Source: Aotearoamyces nothofagi (taxonomy: Eukaryota; Ascomycota; Leotiomycetes; Leotiales; Tympanidaceae). Taken from it: a stretch of 64,000 nucleotides of DNA. How positions within the stretch are numbered: the first letter of the stretch is position 1; each line of letters begins with the position of its first letter. Shown one piece after another: positions 16,901-27,908 of the stretch. A program made the position numbers and the translations under genes. Below the pieces are notes generated by a model. It did no database searches. It was not told the origin of the DNA and saw only the letters and a list, made by a program, of their open reading frames with translations. Where the stretch lies: the NCBI GenBank assembly GCA_015345905.1, contig JADDTR010000001.1, positions 682,001 to 746,000 of the forward strand, given 5' to 3'.

Positions 16901-17130
16901 TAGCAGTAGCAGCGAAGGTAGAACCTTAGACAAGAGCAATAACAAGAGTATATTTGAGGATAGAAGATTAAAACGGTCCAAATCAGGGTCTCGAAGCAGC
17001 AGTCCAGGTACAATTATATCAACAATGAACAGGAACGGGTAGGACTAATGTATATATAGATTCGTCTATATTCTATAGTGATAATGATCAAGGCGTTACA
17101 AAACTTGCTATACGTCTCAATAGCTATTAT
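13931..17130. repeat. Strongly decayed repeat island, RIP-like, family not identified
   Basis: About 3.2 kb composed mostly of CTA, TAG, ATA and AGT words, with very few CpG and very high TpA. This is the pattern expected when RIP turns CpA into TpA in duplicated DNA. Edges are fairly sharp: ordinary base composition returns at about 17130. Between about 15950 and 16980 a plus-strand frame still shows coding-like composition (charged and aliphatic residues in protein-like spacing), so this part was probably once an element's protein gene, now heavily broken. No reverse transcriptase, integrase or transposase motif could be read, and no terminal repeats were found. It is old relative to the LINE at 21-25 kb, which is far less altered. 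Confidence 0.6.
15040..15580. repeat. Cluster of palindromic AGTCTAGACT repeats
   Basis: Inside the decayed island the self-complementary core AGTCTAGACT, or one-base variants, occurs repeatedly in both orientations, near 15110, 15190, 15220, 15425 and 15535. It is usually followed or preceded by TATTTATTTA and by TAGTTTGGTC. The copy at 15112-15146 reads as the reverse complement of the one at 15426-15455, so the cluster can fold into hairpins of about 30 bases. It may be the end structure of a small inverted-repeat element, or a byproduct of mutation acting on tandem copies. Confidence 0.5.
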
Positions 17131-17376
17131 CTGCTCTGGGCTGTAGACTTTACCGAACGGCAGAAGGAAAGTACCTCGACCGAGCCCGACGGGACCTCCA
17201 ATCCAGTTTAGGACATCGACCCTCAGATTGACGACAGCGATCCGGCCAGCGATGATGGTGACGACGAGCTCTGCCGATCTCCGTCATGGTATCGCTTCGG
17301 AGCAAGCGCTACTACAACCGAGAGCACTGAGAACCCCCGAGACTGCACAAGGCCATGCTACATCGCGCAGGTTGAA

Positions 17377-17500
17377 GACGCCTACCGTGAACGGGAATTT
17401 CACAACATTATTGGCAAGGAGTATATTGATGGCAAGGTACATTATTTGGTGGACTGGGTTCCGACCTTGGTGCGCGGCTATGTATTGCGAAAGGCGCAAG
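17377..17500 (+). repeat. Direct repeat, copy 1 (chromodomain segment)
   Basis: About 55 bases from 17377 are identical to those starting at 18380, and the match continues with scattered differences to about base 120. The copies are offset by 1,003 bases. Confidence 0.85.
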
Positions 17501-18379
17501 CACAGCCTCTGATCAGCCGCTTCGAGGCACGGTGCCAAGTACAGAAAGAGAAGTGGAAGAGAGAAGGTTCCGACCGACCGAAGGGATTTGAAGCCGCAGA
17601 TAGGACACGGCAGAGAAGGCAGCGAAGGCAGCGAGTAAGGCCGCGGAAGCTGGTGTGATGTCGTGCACCAAAAGCCCGACGACTTTCGAGGAGATTCCTG
17701 ACTCTAAAGGTCGTCTGGATAGTTTGGCCGCTTCAAGGAGGGGATATAGAAGTCGACCTACCGACAGTTTTCTAATTCCGTGAGACCTCAACCATGTCGC
17801 CTATATCGTGGTTGTAGTCGTCATCGAGATTGTCAGCAAGCGTGTACAAACGTCCAGCCTTCCTGTCTGCCAAAGGACCAGTGCAGTTCCTTACTGACAC
17901 CATCAATCCACTACGGCGAATACTACGACTGACTGAATTGGGAGGCGCGAGAGAGCTTATTGGCAGCCTCACTCTCGCATCCCTAGGCCATCACACGACC
18001 GGATCAACCCACATGATGATGATGATAGAACCACGCGAAGCACATTAGAGCCGGGACTCTCTGACTGAACTGTAGGATGAGGACAGTGGAGGAGAGAGTG
18101 AGGAAGGAAAACGTTTCTGAACTTGAAAGGGACATGTTACTAGCTTTCGAGGAGCAAGAGTAGTCTTCATCGGCTACCACTCCCAGCTCCCCGAGGCCTC
18201 CTCGCCGCTCTGCTGATCCATCGCACCATCGGATTGATTAATGTCGAGGATCTACGACCTGCAAGGCGGCAGGAGCTCCGCTCAGTATCCATCGAGGCTC
18301 TACCAGCCATGCAACTCGAGATCGAAAATTACCATCTTTGACTTCGTGGAATATACACCGGGCAGCTTACTGGACGCAG

Positions 18380-18505
18380 GACGCCTACCGTGAACGGGAA
18401 TTTCACAACATTATTGGCAAGGAGTATATTGATGGTGAGATCCATTACTTGGTGGATTGGGTTCCGAATTTGGTGCAAGGCTCTATATTACAGAAGGCAA
18501 GAGTA
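18380..18505 (+). repeat. Direct repeat, copy 2 (chromodomain segment)
   Basis: Second copy of the segment at 17377. It begins GACGCCTACCGTGAACGGGA and codes for nearly the same peptide (GEIHYLVDWVPNLVQG against GKVHYLVDWVPTLVRG). Differences between copies are mostly in the second half. Confidence 0.85.
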
Positions 18506-19160
18506 CAAGGTGGAAGTAGAAGTACTGGGGGAGAAGGAGCATGACAACAACGACAATTGCCTGACTTATCGAGCACGTCGACCATGTTGGACAGATTGAT
18601 AACTTTCCTATCAAACCACTAGAGCAACACTCATTCCTCTTGACTGGCTTCAGCCGGTATACACCATGCCGACTCTCGTCCAGGGGAATGACTGCATCGG
18701 CTACCGCGGAGGCAAGTCCTACCTACAGGGCTACATGTATCCAACCCCAACATAGTACAGCCATCAATACCGAGGCCATTACCTCGCAAAGGAGTAAGCT
18801 GTTCAGCCTCGATGACGACGGTGGTTTGAGCGACAGCGATCCTGATCCCAGCGACGATGACGAATGTTCGAGCGAGGACGAGCAGTGACGTTTGCACACG
18901 AGCAAGCATAGTCGATGGTCAGACCTAGACGAGCAGCGCTTACTGGCATACAAACTCGACCTGCAATATGTATATACTGGAACATGGTCCGGCCCAGAGG
19001 CAACTAGGCTTCCTCCTGCAGGTGAACAGGCAGTAGCTCAAGCTCTGTGTACCTACTTGTCCTTTGACATCTGCTGGGATAAATGTCTAAGAAAGACCTT
19101 ATCTTTCTGTCGGCCGGTCTATCGCGGGAATTGGTACAGTGGTGGGAAGCGGCGTTGAAA

Positions 19161-21008
19161 GCAAAGCGATGGGAACGGGATCAGATGCTGGGCGAAACAT
19201 GGAGAAGTTGACATCGGAAGCAGGTATAAGGTGCAACGTGTTTATCGGAAACAATTGATGTATTATAATAATAAGTTGCACGTTCATTGTCATCTCTGGT
19301 ATCATTGCATTATACAGTTTTCTCCAGGTCCTTAGTAGCAGTTACCTCTGAGTGCAACCGCCAACTCCTCGATAATTAGTATACTAGCCACTCTAGCAGA
19401 TAAGACTTGAGGAGAAAGCGTTAATAAAATTTTACTCCTTTCCGGGAGAGAGTTACATGATGAAGCTCGTCAAAGGCTGTTCCTAAAGTAGATTATCTCG
19501 TCCATCTGGTGGAATGAGGTGGGTTCAGTGGAGTACGGGCTATATACAAAGTTTTGCCGGGATGCCTGAGGTATATATTCCTGGTTTGACGTCCCATCCT
19601 GACCTCACGGGCCTGCGGCTGGGAACCTATAGTCCTCTCTAGAGGGTCTGTAGAGCTAAGATAGAGTTACAGCGGGGCTGGAATGGTACACTGGAGTGGT
19701 GGTGGAGGCTTCGTCCACCTCGACTATCACCACGATGTGAGGCCATCCAGAACAGAGGACTACCGCCAAAATGGGTATGAAAACTATCCGACGACGAGTA
19801 CTTGTATCGAGAGCGAGACCCCTACTAGTCGTGAGCGACTAGAGGTCAGTGGAATCATGGCCTACTTCGTCGAGAGGATACCTCTGGTACAGGTGCAGAT
19901 TTTTCACGCTGAGCTTATATGTACAGGTCAGCGATCTGGAGGTATTGCAAGGCAGCCTGCCCGTCATTTGTTAAGGGGTAATACTGGGCACTTGTTAAGG
20001 GATGGACTCGGGCACTTGTTAAGAGAAGGCTGAAGGGAAGAGGGTAGCTGGTTCTTGTTAAGAGAGGGGGAGTAACAAGAGCACGATCCCTGGGTAGGAT
20101 TAGTAGGGCGAGCGTGAGGGGAGACTTGTGAGTGCGTTTGGGCATGAAGAGAAGGGTTGGGATGACTGGTAGCTCAACGCGATACCGACCGCTCTACAAG
20201 GACCGTCCGAACTACGATGATCAATTCGAGCATCACGAGCACGACTACTATAGCGCTTGTGCGATCCCAGTCAAGATCGGCCAGTGGCCAGGTCCTGCAG
20301 GTGTTCGACTCTCGGAGTCTAGCTATACCACCAGCGGCTGTCGACCTGGATACTGAGTCCACAGGCAGCCAGGTCCTGGTAACATAGGAAGCCGGTACTA
20401 CAGACATACAGGGAGACAGCAGGTGAAGATGAAGCGGCGTATTGGTTAGTAGGGGGGAAACGCCATACTGCACTGCCTGGCTAGGGGTGTAGGTACAACA
20501 GGGCAACCTCTGCAAGACACGGTCGGCTTTGCTGTAAGGGGAGACCTGGCAAAGTAGCGCGAAGTGGTTCATAGCCATGGGGCGCAGCATATAATGGAGG
20601 CGATGGCCTGGTGGCAGGAAACAACACCTTCTATATAGCTCGAGAGGACGGATGCACATGTCGGTCTGTAGGTAGAACGGGGTAGTAGGCTGCACGTTGA
20701 TACAGGCTTAAGGAGCAAACAGGACAGGGGGCGTAGAGGAAGGTTTTGCTCCGGGCCTTCCTCTCGAAGCAGGCGGCCAGGAGTGAGCCTTTAGGGGCAA
20801 TAGACTTATCGGGCCTGCGGGAAAGCGTGGTAGGGAGGTTGCTGGCCCTACTTGTATTGTAGTTTATTCGTAGATTTGCAATACAATTCTGTGCCTGCAT
20901 GGTGGAGAGCAGCCAGAGACCACAGAGGACCGTGGTCCCTTCCAGAAGAGCCTTGGAGGCTATCTCAGCGAACATACACCTCAGACCTCAAAGCTACAGC
21001 GGAGAGCA
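19161..21008. other. Region between the broken chromodomain gene and the LINE reading frame
   Basis: No intact gene. Some of this is probably the 5' UTR and a lost first open frame of the LINE, since Tad-like elements carry an ORF1 before the endonuclease/reverse transcriptase frame. I could not find ORF1's usual zinc knuckles. A minus-strand open frame of 173 codons at 20174-20695 has no motif and looks like chance. Confidence 0.5.
19965..20070 (+). repeat. Short tandem repeat, CTTGTTAAG unit
   Basis: Four copies of TTGTTAAGRG spaced by about 24, 24 and 38 bases, with a shared GGGCA before three of them. It lies in the presumed 5' region of the LINE; some retroelement promoters are built of such repeats, but that role here is inference. 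Confidence 0.6.
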
Positions 21009-24000
21009 ATGAACAACACGAACACGCTATCGATCCTACAGTACAACGTCATGAGATCTAGAGACATCGTGATGGCAACACTGCTCCGAGACCAGAACAT
21101 ACTAGAGTACGATATTCTAGCAATCCAAGAACCATGGAGAAACCCATTCATGTCAACCACTCACAACCCAATATCCGAAACCTTCTACCTCTTCTTCCCA
21201 CAAGACACCAGGGACGCACCAGCACGGGTATGCTTCTTCATCAACAAGAGACTCGATGAGACAACATGGAGAGTCACAGAGCGCACAAGGGACATCTGTA
21301 CGCTCATAATTAAATGCATCGACCGCGAAGGGGGAGCCCAGGAAATCGCAATACACAACGTGTACAACCCACCACTGCGTACAGAAAATCGGAGAAGCAG
21401 CCTCCCCGAGCTGCAAAAGGCATTACAGGATCACACACACTCGGAGCAGATGATCCTAGGCGACTTCAACCTCCACCATTGGTACTGGGGCGGCCCAGAG
21501 ATAAGACAACGAGAACCGGAGGCCGAAGACCTCATTGACATGGTCCACACACACGGACTGACGAGCACACTAGCACCGGGAACGATCACCTTCGACGATA
21601 GGAACTGCACATCTAGCGTAGACCTGTGCTACGCAACCGAGGACTTGGTAGACTAAATCATCAGAAGCGGAGTTAACCTGGAGATGGACTACAACTCGGA
21701 CCACCTCCCTATAACCACGATATTGGACATACGAGGAATCCAAAGCGGGCCGAACCCAACACGGAACTGGAAGTTAATAGACGAGAAAAAGCTCCAAAAG
21801 GTCCTAAGGGAGAAGCTCCCTGAACTCAGACGCCCAGGAACAAGAACTGCACTAGACAGACACGTCGAAGATACAGTCTCTGCAATGAAAGAAGCAATTG
21901 AAGGATCTACACCGATAAGAAGCCTATCCCCAAAGTCCAAAGCAGGATAGACCCAGCAATGCAAAGACATACAAACCGAAACGAGGTGCCTAAAGCGTCA
22001 AAACAGCCGACAACATACTGAAGAGAGCTGGGAGATGTACAGAATCGCAAGAAACCAGAAAGGACACACTATAAAGAAAGCACTACGCCAAGCCTACCGG
22101 CAATGTATAGAGGATGCATTACAATCACTGCAGGGCATGTAGAGGCTCACTTGTTGGGCCAGGAGGCGGGGCGAAAAGGCAGTGACGACAACACCAACAC
22201 TGAGGAACCCTAGGACCGAGGAGATTTTTTCAGAGCCAGAGAGCAAATCAGAACTGCTCAAAGAAACATTTTTCCCCACCCCACCAGAGGCAGACCTCTA
22301 GGACATACGAGAAATAGTTTATAACAACCAAATCGAGCTACCCCCAATTACAGAGAAGGAGGTGCAACAGGCTATACTAGAGACGCCACCAATGAAAGCC
22401 CCAGGACCGGACGGTATAATCAACAAAATCCTCCACCTCACATCCAAACAGATCATCCTACACCTAGTCAGAATCTTTAACCAGTCCCTCCGTCTAGGAC
22501 ACTGCCCGTTTCACTTCCACCAGTCCCTAACAGTTGTACTATACAAACCGGAAAAGGAAGACTATACTATACCGAAAGTATATAGACCCATAGCCCTCTT
22601 GAATACAATAGGCAAAATCATGGACGCTATTATAGCGAGACGGCTCAGTTACCTAGTGGAAACACACCAGCTACTCCCTCAAACCTATATAGGAGGATGC
22701 AAGGCAAGGTCAACAGAGCATGCAATCTACGTCATTATCGAGAGGATATATAAAGTATAGAACAAGCCGAGTGGACAGGTTGCAAGTCTACTACTATTGG
22801 ACGTGTCTGGAGCATTTGACAACGTATTACACGAAAGACTCCTATACAACCTCTGCAAATGCAGAGTTGATGAGAAAGCTGTCATGTAGATCGCTAGCTT
22901 CCTCTCAGGCAGATGAACCAACATCCTAATAGACGGATACAAGTCAAAGGAGTACGAGACAACAACCGGAATCCTGCAAGGGTCACCACTCTCCCCGATA
23001 CTATACCTCTTCTACAATGCAGACCTCATCGAAATCTGCAACAGGCAACCCAATACAGTAGCTACCGGCTACATCGACGACGTTGCAATCCTCAGCTGGG
23101 GAGACACTACGGAGGAAACATGTAGCACTCTAAGCAGAACCCTCGAACTAGCAAACCAATGGGCCACCAAACATGCATCAATATTCGCTCCAGACAAGTT
23201 CCAACTCATGCACTACATGAGACGGAGACGTATTGATCTGACCCAGCCGGTAACTGTCGGTCGAGAAACGGTCACACCTAGGAAGGCAAGCAAATACCTA
23301 GATATAACCATAGACGGGGAACTAAACTGGAAGCTACATATCCAAGAGATGAAAGTCAAAGCAACCAGGTCAATAGGGGCACTTACCACCCTGGCCGGGT
23401 CCATATAGGGAATGAGCCTCAAGGATATGCAGAGAATTTACCAAGCGGTAGTCGTGCTACAGATAATGTATAGATGCTCGGTATGGTCAATTGCAAAGGA
23501 AACAGGGCTCGGATACATACAAAAGACCATGGACATCCTCAACGGACTGCAAGCTAGAGCAGCAAGGACGATTGCCGGAGCCTTCAAGGCAACATCGGGA
23601 CCGGCCTTGGACACCGAGCTATTCCTACTCCCTATAGAGCAGCAGGTCTGGAAACACAATGCAGAATCGGCAAATCGACTCCTGTCCATGTACAATATAC
23701 CAGGACTAGTGGAATTCCGGAACTTTCGAAAGAAGAAAAGGAGAGAACGAAGAAACCTGTACCTCAGTCCACTAGAGCACATCTACAGACGACTCTACCA
23801 AAGAAGAGGCCCTGCCATCGAAAGACAAGAAATCATCCTGCCATACCTTGCCCCACCGTGGTAGAAGGGGCCCAAAACCTATATCGAAGCAAGTATAGAA
23901 CGGGCTACCAAGAGCTACTAGGAACAAACTACAAACACCTAGGACTACCTCTACATCTATACTGACAGTAGCGGTATCAACGGAGAGATAGGGGCGGCGG

Positions 24001-24869
24001 CAACGTCACCGATGATCCAAAGCACAAGGAAAGTGTACATGGGAGATAGCTCTACATCGACTGTATATACAGCCGAGCTCTAGGGCATCAGACTTGCGCT
24101 CTTGATGGCCCTAGAGGACTGGAACAAGGGAAACAGACGAAAGAAACTAATCATCTACACGGACAACCAAGCGGCCATCAGGACAGCTGGAAATCCAACT
24201 GGCAAATCCGGGGCATACATTGTTGCAGACATCGTACATCTGATCGATCGCCTACAGACAACCAAGCAAGTCCAGGTAGAGGTGAGATGGGTCCCGGCTC
24301 ACACAGGCATCCCGGGAAACGAGGAAGCAGATGTTGCAGCAAAGGAGGCCGCCGGGTAGAGAGCAAAAGAACCGACATGCACGGGAAATCGAGCAGCCCC
24401 ACCGACACGGCTATATCCGTTAAGAACTACTTTGAAAACCTGGATCAAACAGGAGGCACAGAAGGAATGGGAGTACAGCTGGAGAATGGAAACGAGGGGA
24501 AGAGTCTGCTACAGATACACTCCCAAACCAACATACAAAGTCCTACGCTTACATGAGAACCGTAGCAAACGGCACAGCTCCCTACTAATCCAAATGCATA
24601 CAGAGAAAATAGGCCTAAGGGACTTCCTCTATCAGAAGGGAGTCCCGGAGATCACAGATCCACAGTGCGAATGCAGAGAGGGTAGACAGACGGTAATGCA
24701 CGTACTCACGAGATGTAGGAGGTTCAACCACCTACGACGCCAGGAACTATCTGGGATTCCAGGACGGAGCAACTTGCGGGCAATCCTGAATGAGTGCAAA
24801 GCAGCCACGAAAGCCATCAACTTCATGGAACAAACGCAGATCCTTGGGCAATTTCGGATCATGGAATAA
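21009..24869 (+). pseudogene. LINE ORF2: endonuclease, reverse transcriptase, RNase H
   Basis: Begins ATG at 21009 (ILQYNVMRSRDIV). The endonuclease region shows LAIQEPW, ILGDFNLHH and, near 21690, NSDHLPI. The reverse transcriptase shows APGPDGI (22390), VYRPIALLNTIGK (22580), LLLLDVSGAFDNV (22790), ILQGSPLSPILY (22970) and the catalytic GYIDDVAIL (23065). RNase H shows [14 protein letters not shown] (23950), IIYTDNQAAI (24150) and WVPAHTGIPGNEEAD (24290). A C-terminal CECREG...H...C motif lies near 24665. Stops, all in the same frame, begin at 21654 (TAA), 21948, 22140, 22299, 22758, 22887, 22914 (TGA), 23406, 23862, 23919, 23940, 24081 and 24357; the other eleven are TAG. Several sit where family members carry Trp (VM-WIASFL, APPW-W). 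I see no frameshift in 3.86 kb. Confidence 0.9.
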
Positions 24870-25142
24870 ACAGAGCCAAGCACTGGGGGGAGACTGAAGG
24901 TATAAGGATGCAAGAAGGACAGCAGAAGCGGCTGCCAAGGAGCCTAGCACAGCATTTTTGAAACGTACAAAGCACTTCTTAAAGCGGATATATAAATAGA
25001 CGTAGACAGAAACCAGACAAAGGGGTAGAAGAGGGGGTCGCTGGTCATGGAGACATGATGAAGTGGGGAGCGCTGGCCAATCCCAGCGCTCGTCGGCGAC
25101 CAGCCGTAGCGGCTGACAAAGCTGCTGGAACCGCGTATGAGA

Positions 25143-25163
25143 TAATCAATCAATCAATCAATC
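25143..25163 (+). repeat. (AATC)n tail at the LINE 3' end
   Basis: Five tandem AATC units directly after the LINE 3' UTR. Non-LTR elements commonly end in a short tandem repeat or poly-A, made during target-primed reverse transcription. Sequence composition changes to coding-like on the minus strand right after it. Confidence 0.8.
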
Positions 25164-25535
25164 CCGACCTCACGCTCCACATAAGGCCGCTTCTGCTCCA
25201 TCTTCCTTTTGTTCCTCTGCAATTTCCATTGCGCTGCGGTATCTTCCTCCATAAACCGCTTGTCGTCTCTTGCCAAATCTTCCTGACTTGGTCTTTTCCC
25301 CAATGATGATTGTTTCGGCGGGGTTTGCAAATGGCTCGGTATGATGCCAATGGTTTGGGAGTTCTGGTGCTGTTTCGTCCAGCGTTTGTTTAAGTTCAAG
25401 AACAAGTGATCGAAGTGAAGGTGCGAGGCAAGCCCGAGCCTTTATACCTTTGTCCCCAATGTTACTCGGGTTGGTGGAGTCTGAGTTGGGGTGCTGTGGA
25501 AGCGCTTGCACACTTCTAGTTGCTCCGATTATCAA
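25154..25535 (-). pseudogene. Probable host gene fragment cut by the LINE
   Basis: On the minus strand, after a possible acceptor near 25372, a frame reads SLGKRPSQEDLARDDKRF then WKLQRNKRKMEQKRP and ends VEREVGID-stop. The stop and last residues are coded by the AATC tail, so the natural C-terminus has been replaced. Upstream, an open frame (25400-25535) contains SDSTNPSNIGDKG before a possible GTATAA donor. The composition (charged, helical) is that of a real fungal protein, but no family is recognised and no ATG is assured. Confidence 0.35.
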
Positions 25536-25912
25536 AGCGCGGACGATGTTGAAGATGCTGTAGAGGAAGGAGATGATGTTGATAGTAGTGAAATGGTTCG
25601 GACATGCTTAGAGGAGTTAATTTGGTATACTCTTTGGCTTTGTAAGAGGATTCCTGATGGAAAACAATCGCTTCAATACAAGCGAATTGAGTGTGCTGTA
25701 GGTCGATTTAAATTACATGACTGTGCTTGCCTGGTTTCTGATGCCGAATGGAGGGATGTAGGAGAATTATCTACTTTCTGAAGTCTTTATTTGAGGAGAG
25801 ATTAATGTCCCTCTCAGATGAATTCACTATCAGGACCTGAGCCTCCCGCCCTAACTACCCTACAAAATAGCACAAATCCAGTCAATCAGAAGTACAAGAA
25901 TACTATGATCGC
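25536..25912. other. Spacer 3' of the kinase gene
   Basis: A plus-strand frame at 25491-25781 (containing TCLEELIWYTLWLCKRIP) has protein-like composition but no known motif. It overlaps the minus-strand fragment just described, so at most one of them is real. Confidence 0.4.
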
Positions 25913-27057
25913 CTATGGTACACCACTGAACCATTTATCCTGTAACAACTGCCTCGCAGTTGGACGATCCCTCGGGTCCAACTTCATAATATTCAACAGA
26001 AACTCCCTGTCCTCCTCTGTCAAACAGTCATCCTCGATTAGTTTAAATGGCCTTTGCTTCTGGTTGTCCTTGATATATTGGGTGGCTGAGGCTAGAATTG
26101 ACCATCTGTCACCATCCTCTCTCGGAATAAGATCTATATAAGACTTGGGAACAGGACCAAAGTGAGCTAGTTGTCTTATGATAATGTGGATCAGATACTC
26201 TTCATCGTCAGCTGTGGCGTCTTTGGGGTCGGGCTTAAACATGTACCAGTTGAGACCCCAAATAAGACTTATAAGCTATGAAAACGTGAGCGCAATTCAG
26301 ACAATACAGTCTCAAACCTGCTTAGTATCACCTACCGTCGTGCCAAATGACCAAATGTCAGTCGACTGTCCCCATCTAAGCTGCATCATAGCCTCAGGGC
26401 TTCTAAAGATAGCAGCTCCTATATGCGGTCCATCTATACCGACCTTAAGGTAATTCTTGGGATCTATCCAAGTAACATCACCGAAATCAGCCAGTTGGAC
26501 ATCGGCAAAGCGAGATGATCCAGTGCCATAATTGACGAGAATGTTGTCCGGTTTGATGTCTGTAAGTATATGTGTTAATTACAGTGTTGAGATCTGATAT
26601 GAGGTGGCATGTAAGATCTCAGTGAACATACCAGTATGTGTGTACCCATCTTCATGCAAAGCCTGAATTGCTTGGAGTACTCTTTTTGCCACAAACTTCA
26701 CATCCGAACTTTCTAGAGTCTTCACGCTTGATGCATGTAGTAGATTGTCGTCCAAGTGTTGCAGAATCAAAGATGGAGGATTTTTGGTTTCGTCTAGCAA
26801 CTGGCGAATGTATAGGCAAGTGCGGAAATGCTTCAGAACATCCCGCTCGTTTTCGAGGCGTCCCTGCGGAGCTGTCTTGATAATAACCTTTCCAGCTTGA
26901 GAGTTGCTTTTCCTGGCAGTAATTAGATAGGTGAAGGTTGAGTTGGGTGAAGTTGATCTCACGTGGCAGTCCAGATGTCTTTCGCAACCTGCGCAGAGAC
27001 AAAATAACTTCCGACTTTTCCTTCGAGCCGTTGGCCAATTTTGATACTAGCAGCCAT
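25913..27057 (-). CDS. Protein kinase domain protein
   Basis: A small Ser/Thr-type kinase. The ATG at 27057 gives MAASIKIGQRLEGKVGSYFV, a Gly-poor version of the phosphate loop. After an intron at the TAT/ARK boundary comes VIIKTAP with the likely catalytic Lys, then VLQAIQALHEDGYTHT. After a second intron come DIKPDNILVNYG (catalytic Asp and Asn), LADFGDVTW (DFG motif), and SPEAMMQLRWGQSTDIWSFG. The last exon carries the C-lobe Arg region (DPRDRPTARQLL) and ends WFSGVP-stop at 25913. It has about four exons and roughly 340 residues, so it is little more than a kinase domain. The loop THTDIKPDN replaces the usual HRD with THTD, seen in a group of fungal kinases. The substrate cannot be told. 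Confidence 0.85.
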
Positions 27058-27908
27058 TATTGAACCATTTCTCTTGCGTTGGAAGGAATGGCCAAAAGTT
27101 TGGACAGTAACAGGCAGCAGAAAATGATGGAAGAAGGGACATTGGTTGACGATGAGAGCGAGGGCGTGATGAAGGACTCCTAGATTCAATCTTATACTGC
27201 CTCGCACAGGCCTTTTGATACGGCCAATCATATGCCTGATGTGAAGACTGATCACGTGTGACAATTCAGGATAGCGCCAAGGGCCAGGCGAACAAGGCAG
27301 CTAGTATCTTTCAAACACCAACACTAACAATTTGGCTGAAGATTCCCAAGATAGCCACCGACCACATGCTACATATAATCTCTATTGGATACATTTTACA
27401 GCGCTTGGCAATGACTGTCCGCCTGACCCAAGCGACACGCTTTGCAAATTTTGCTCCGCCCCTTCGTAAGCTCTTAGCGCCTGCTTCCTCCTCTATGTGG
27501 GTCTGAAGCGGCAATCACCAACAACTCGGTGTTGGTTTTGCACGTAAGTTTGATCACATTCGAACGATTCTCTGAATTGCTGTTTCATTGAATGAGAAAA
27601 GGACGACATTTACTGGTCCAACAGCAGCCAGCGGGAAAGCGCTCGTGTTCTCAAACGTTGGCAATGCCGACAGAGAGCGCATATTCAATTGGGAATTTTG
27701 GCCCTTCGAGGGGAATGTGAAGGTATAAGAAGGGAGAGTAAGCCTGAAGTCCTTCTTGTACTAGAAAATAGTCACTTTCATCTTCTCATTCGAATATCAC
27801 ATATCCCTCATAAGCTGCGCTTTGAATCCTTCGTATTTGTCTACCTTTTCCATCCTCCTCTCAACAGTATTACACTTTTCCGTCCCCACCACCTCATCAC
27901 GAATCAAG
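27058..27908. promoter_or_regulatory. Divergent promoter region between the kinase and the small unknown gene
   Basis: The two genes point away from each other across 850 bases, so both promoters lie here. From 27760 on, C/T-rich stretches (CATCCTCCTCTCAAC, TTTTCCGTCCCCACCACC) precede the plus-strand ATG at 27909, as is usual upstream of fungal starts. No specific factor site is claimed. Confidence 0.5.

Larger units (their letters stand above)
17220..19160 (+). pseudogene. Broken chromodomain / Myb-like gene
   Basis: Pieces of one plus-strand gene lie in different frames. At about 17377-17560 a frame reads REREFHNIIGKEYIDGKVHY then LVDWVPTLV, like a chromodomain (hydrophobic-aromatic pattern of HP1-type folds). 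A second copy lies at 18380-18510. Next comes an acidic stretch ending DSDPDPSDDDECSSEDEQ at 18880, a TGA at 18886-18888, and in the same frame RWSDLDEQRLLAYK, the start of a SANT/Myb-like helix seen in many fungal proteins of unknown role. At least two frame changes and one stop separate the parts, so no intact protein is possible. GC content is normal, unlike the decayed island on its left. Such chromodomain-plus-Myb genes are often repetitive in fungi; their function is unknown to me. Confidence 0.55.
21009..25163 (+). mobile_element. Non-LTR retrotransposon (LINE), Tad/I-like, with RNase H
   Basis: The element runs from an unresolved 5' end (at or before 21009) through one long reading frame to a 3' tail of about five AATC units at 25143-25163. 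The parts in order are apurinic-type endonuclease, reverse transcriptase, RNase H and a C-terminal Cys/His motif. This order and the RNase H are typical of fungal Tad and I-group LINEs. The 3' UTR spans about 24870-25142. No target-site duplication could be matched because the 5' end is not defined. The element is inactive as it stands: its frame has 13 stop codons. Confidence 0.9.

Noticed and set aside
13931-17130. LTR element or DNA transposon identity for the decayed island
   Set aside because: No terminal repeats and no readable catalytic motif, so no family is named.
20174-20695. 173-codon minus-strand frame upstream of the LINE
   Set aside because: No motif, no splice context, lies antisense in the presumed LINE 5' region; best seen as chance.
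21009-24869. The TAG codons in the LINE might be read as an amino acid (code change)
   Set aside because: Host genes here end with TAG (palB at 47897, ant1 at 43229, the reductase at 62637, the small gene at 28277), so TAG is a working stop; RIP-type mutation explains the pattern.
25143-25163. (AATC)n considered as telomere-type repeat
   Set aside because: Only five units, directly at the LINE 3' end, with host genes on both sides; TTAGGG-type units are absent.
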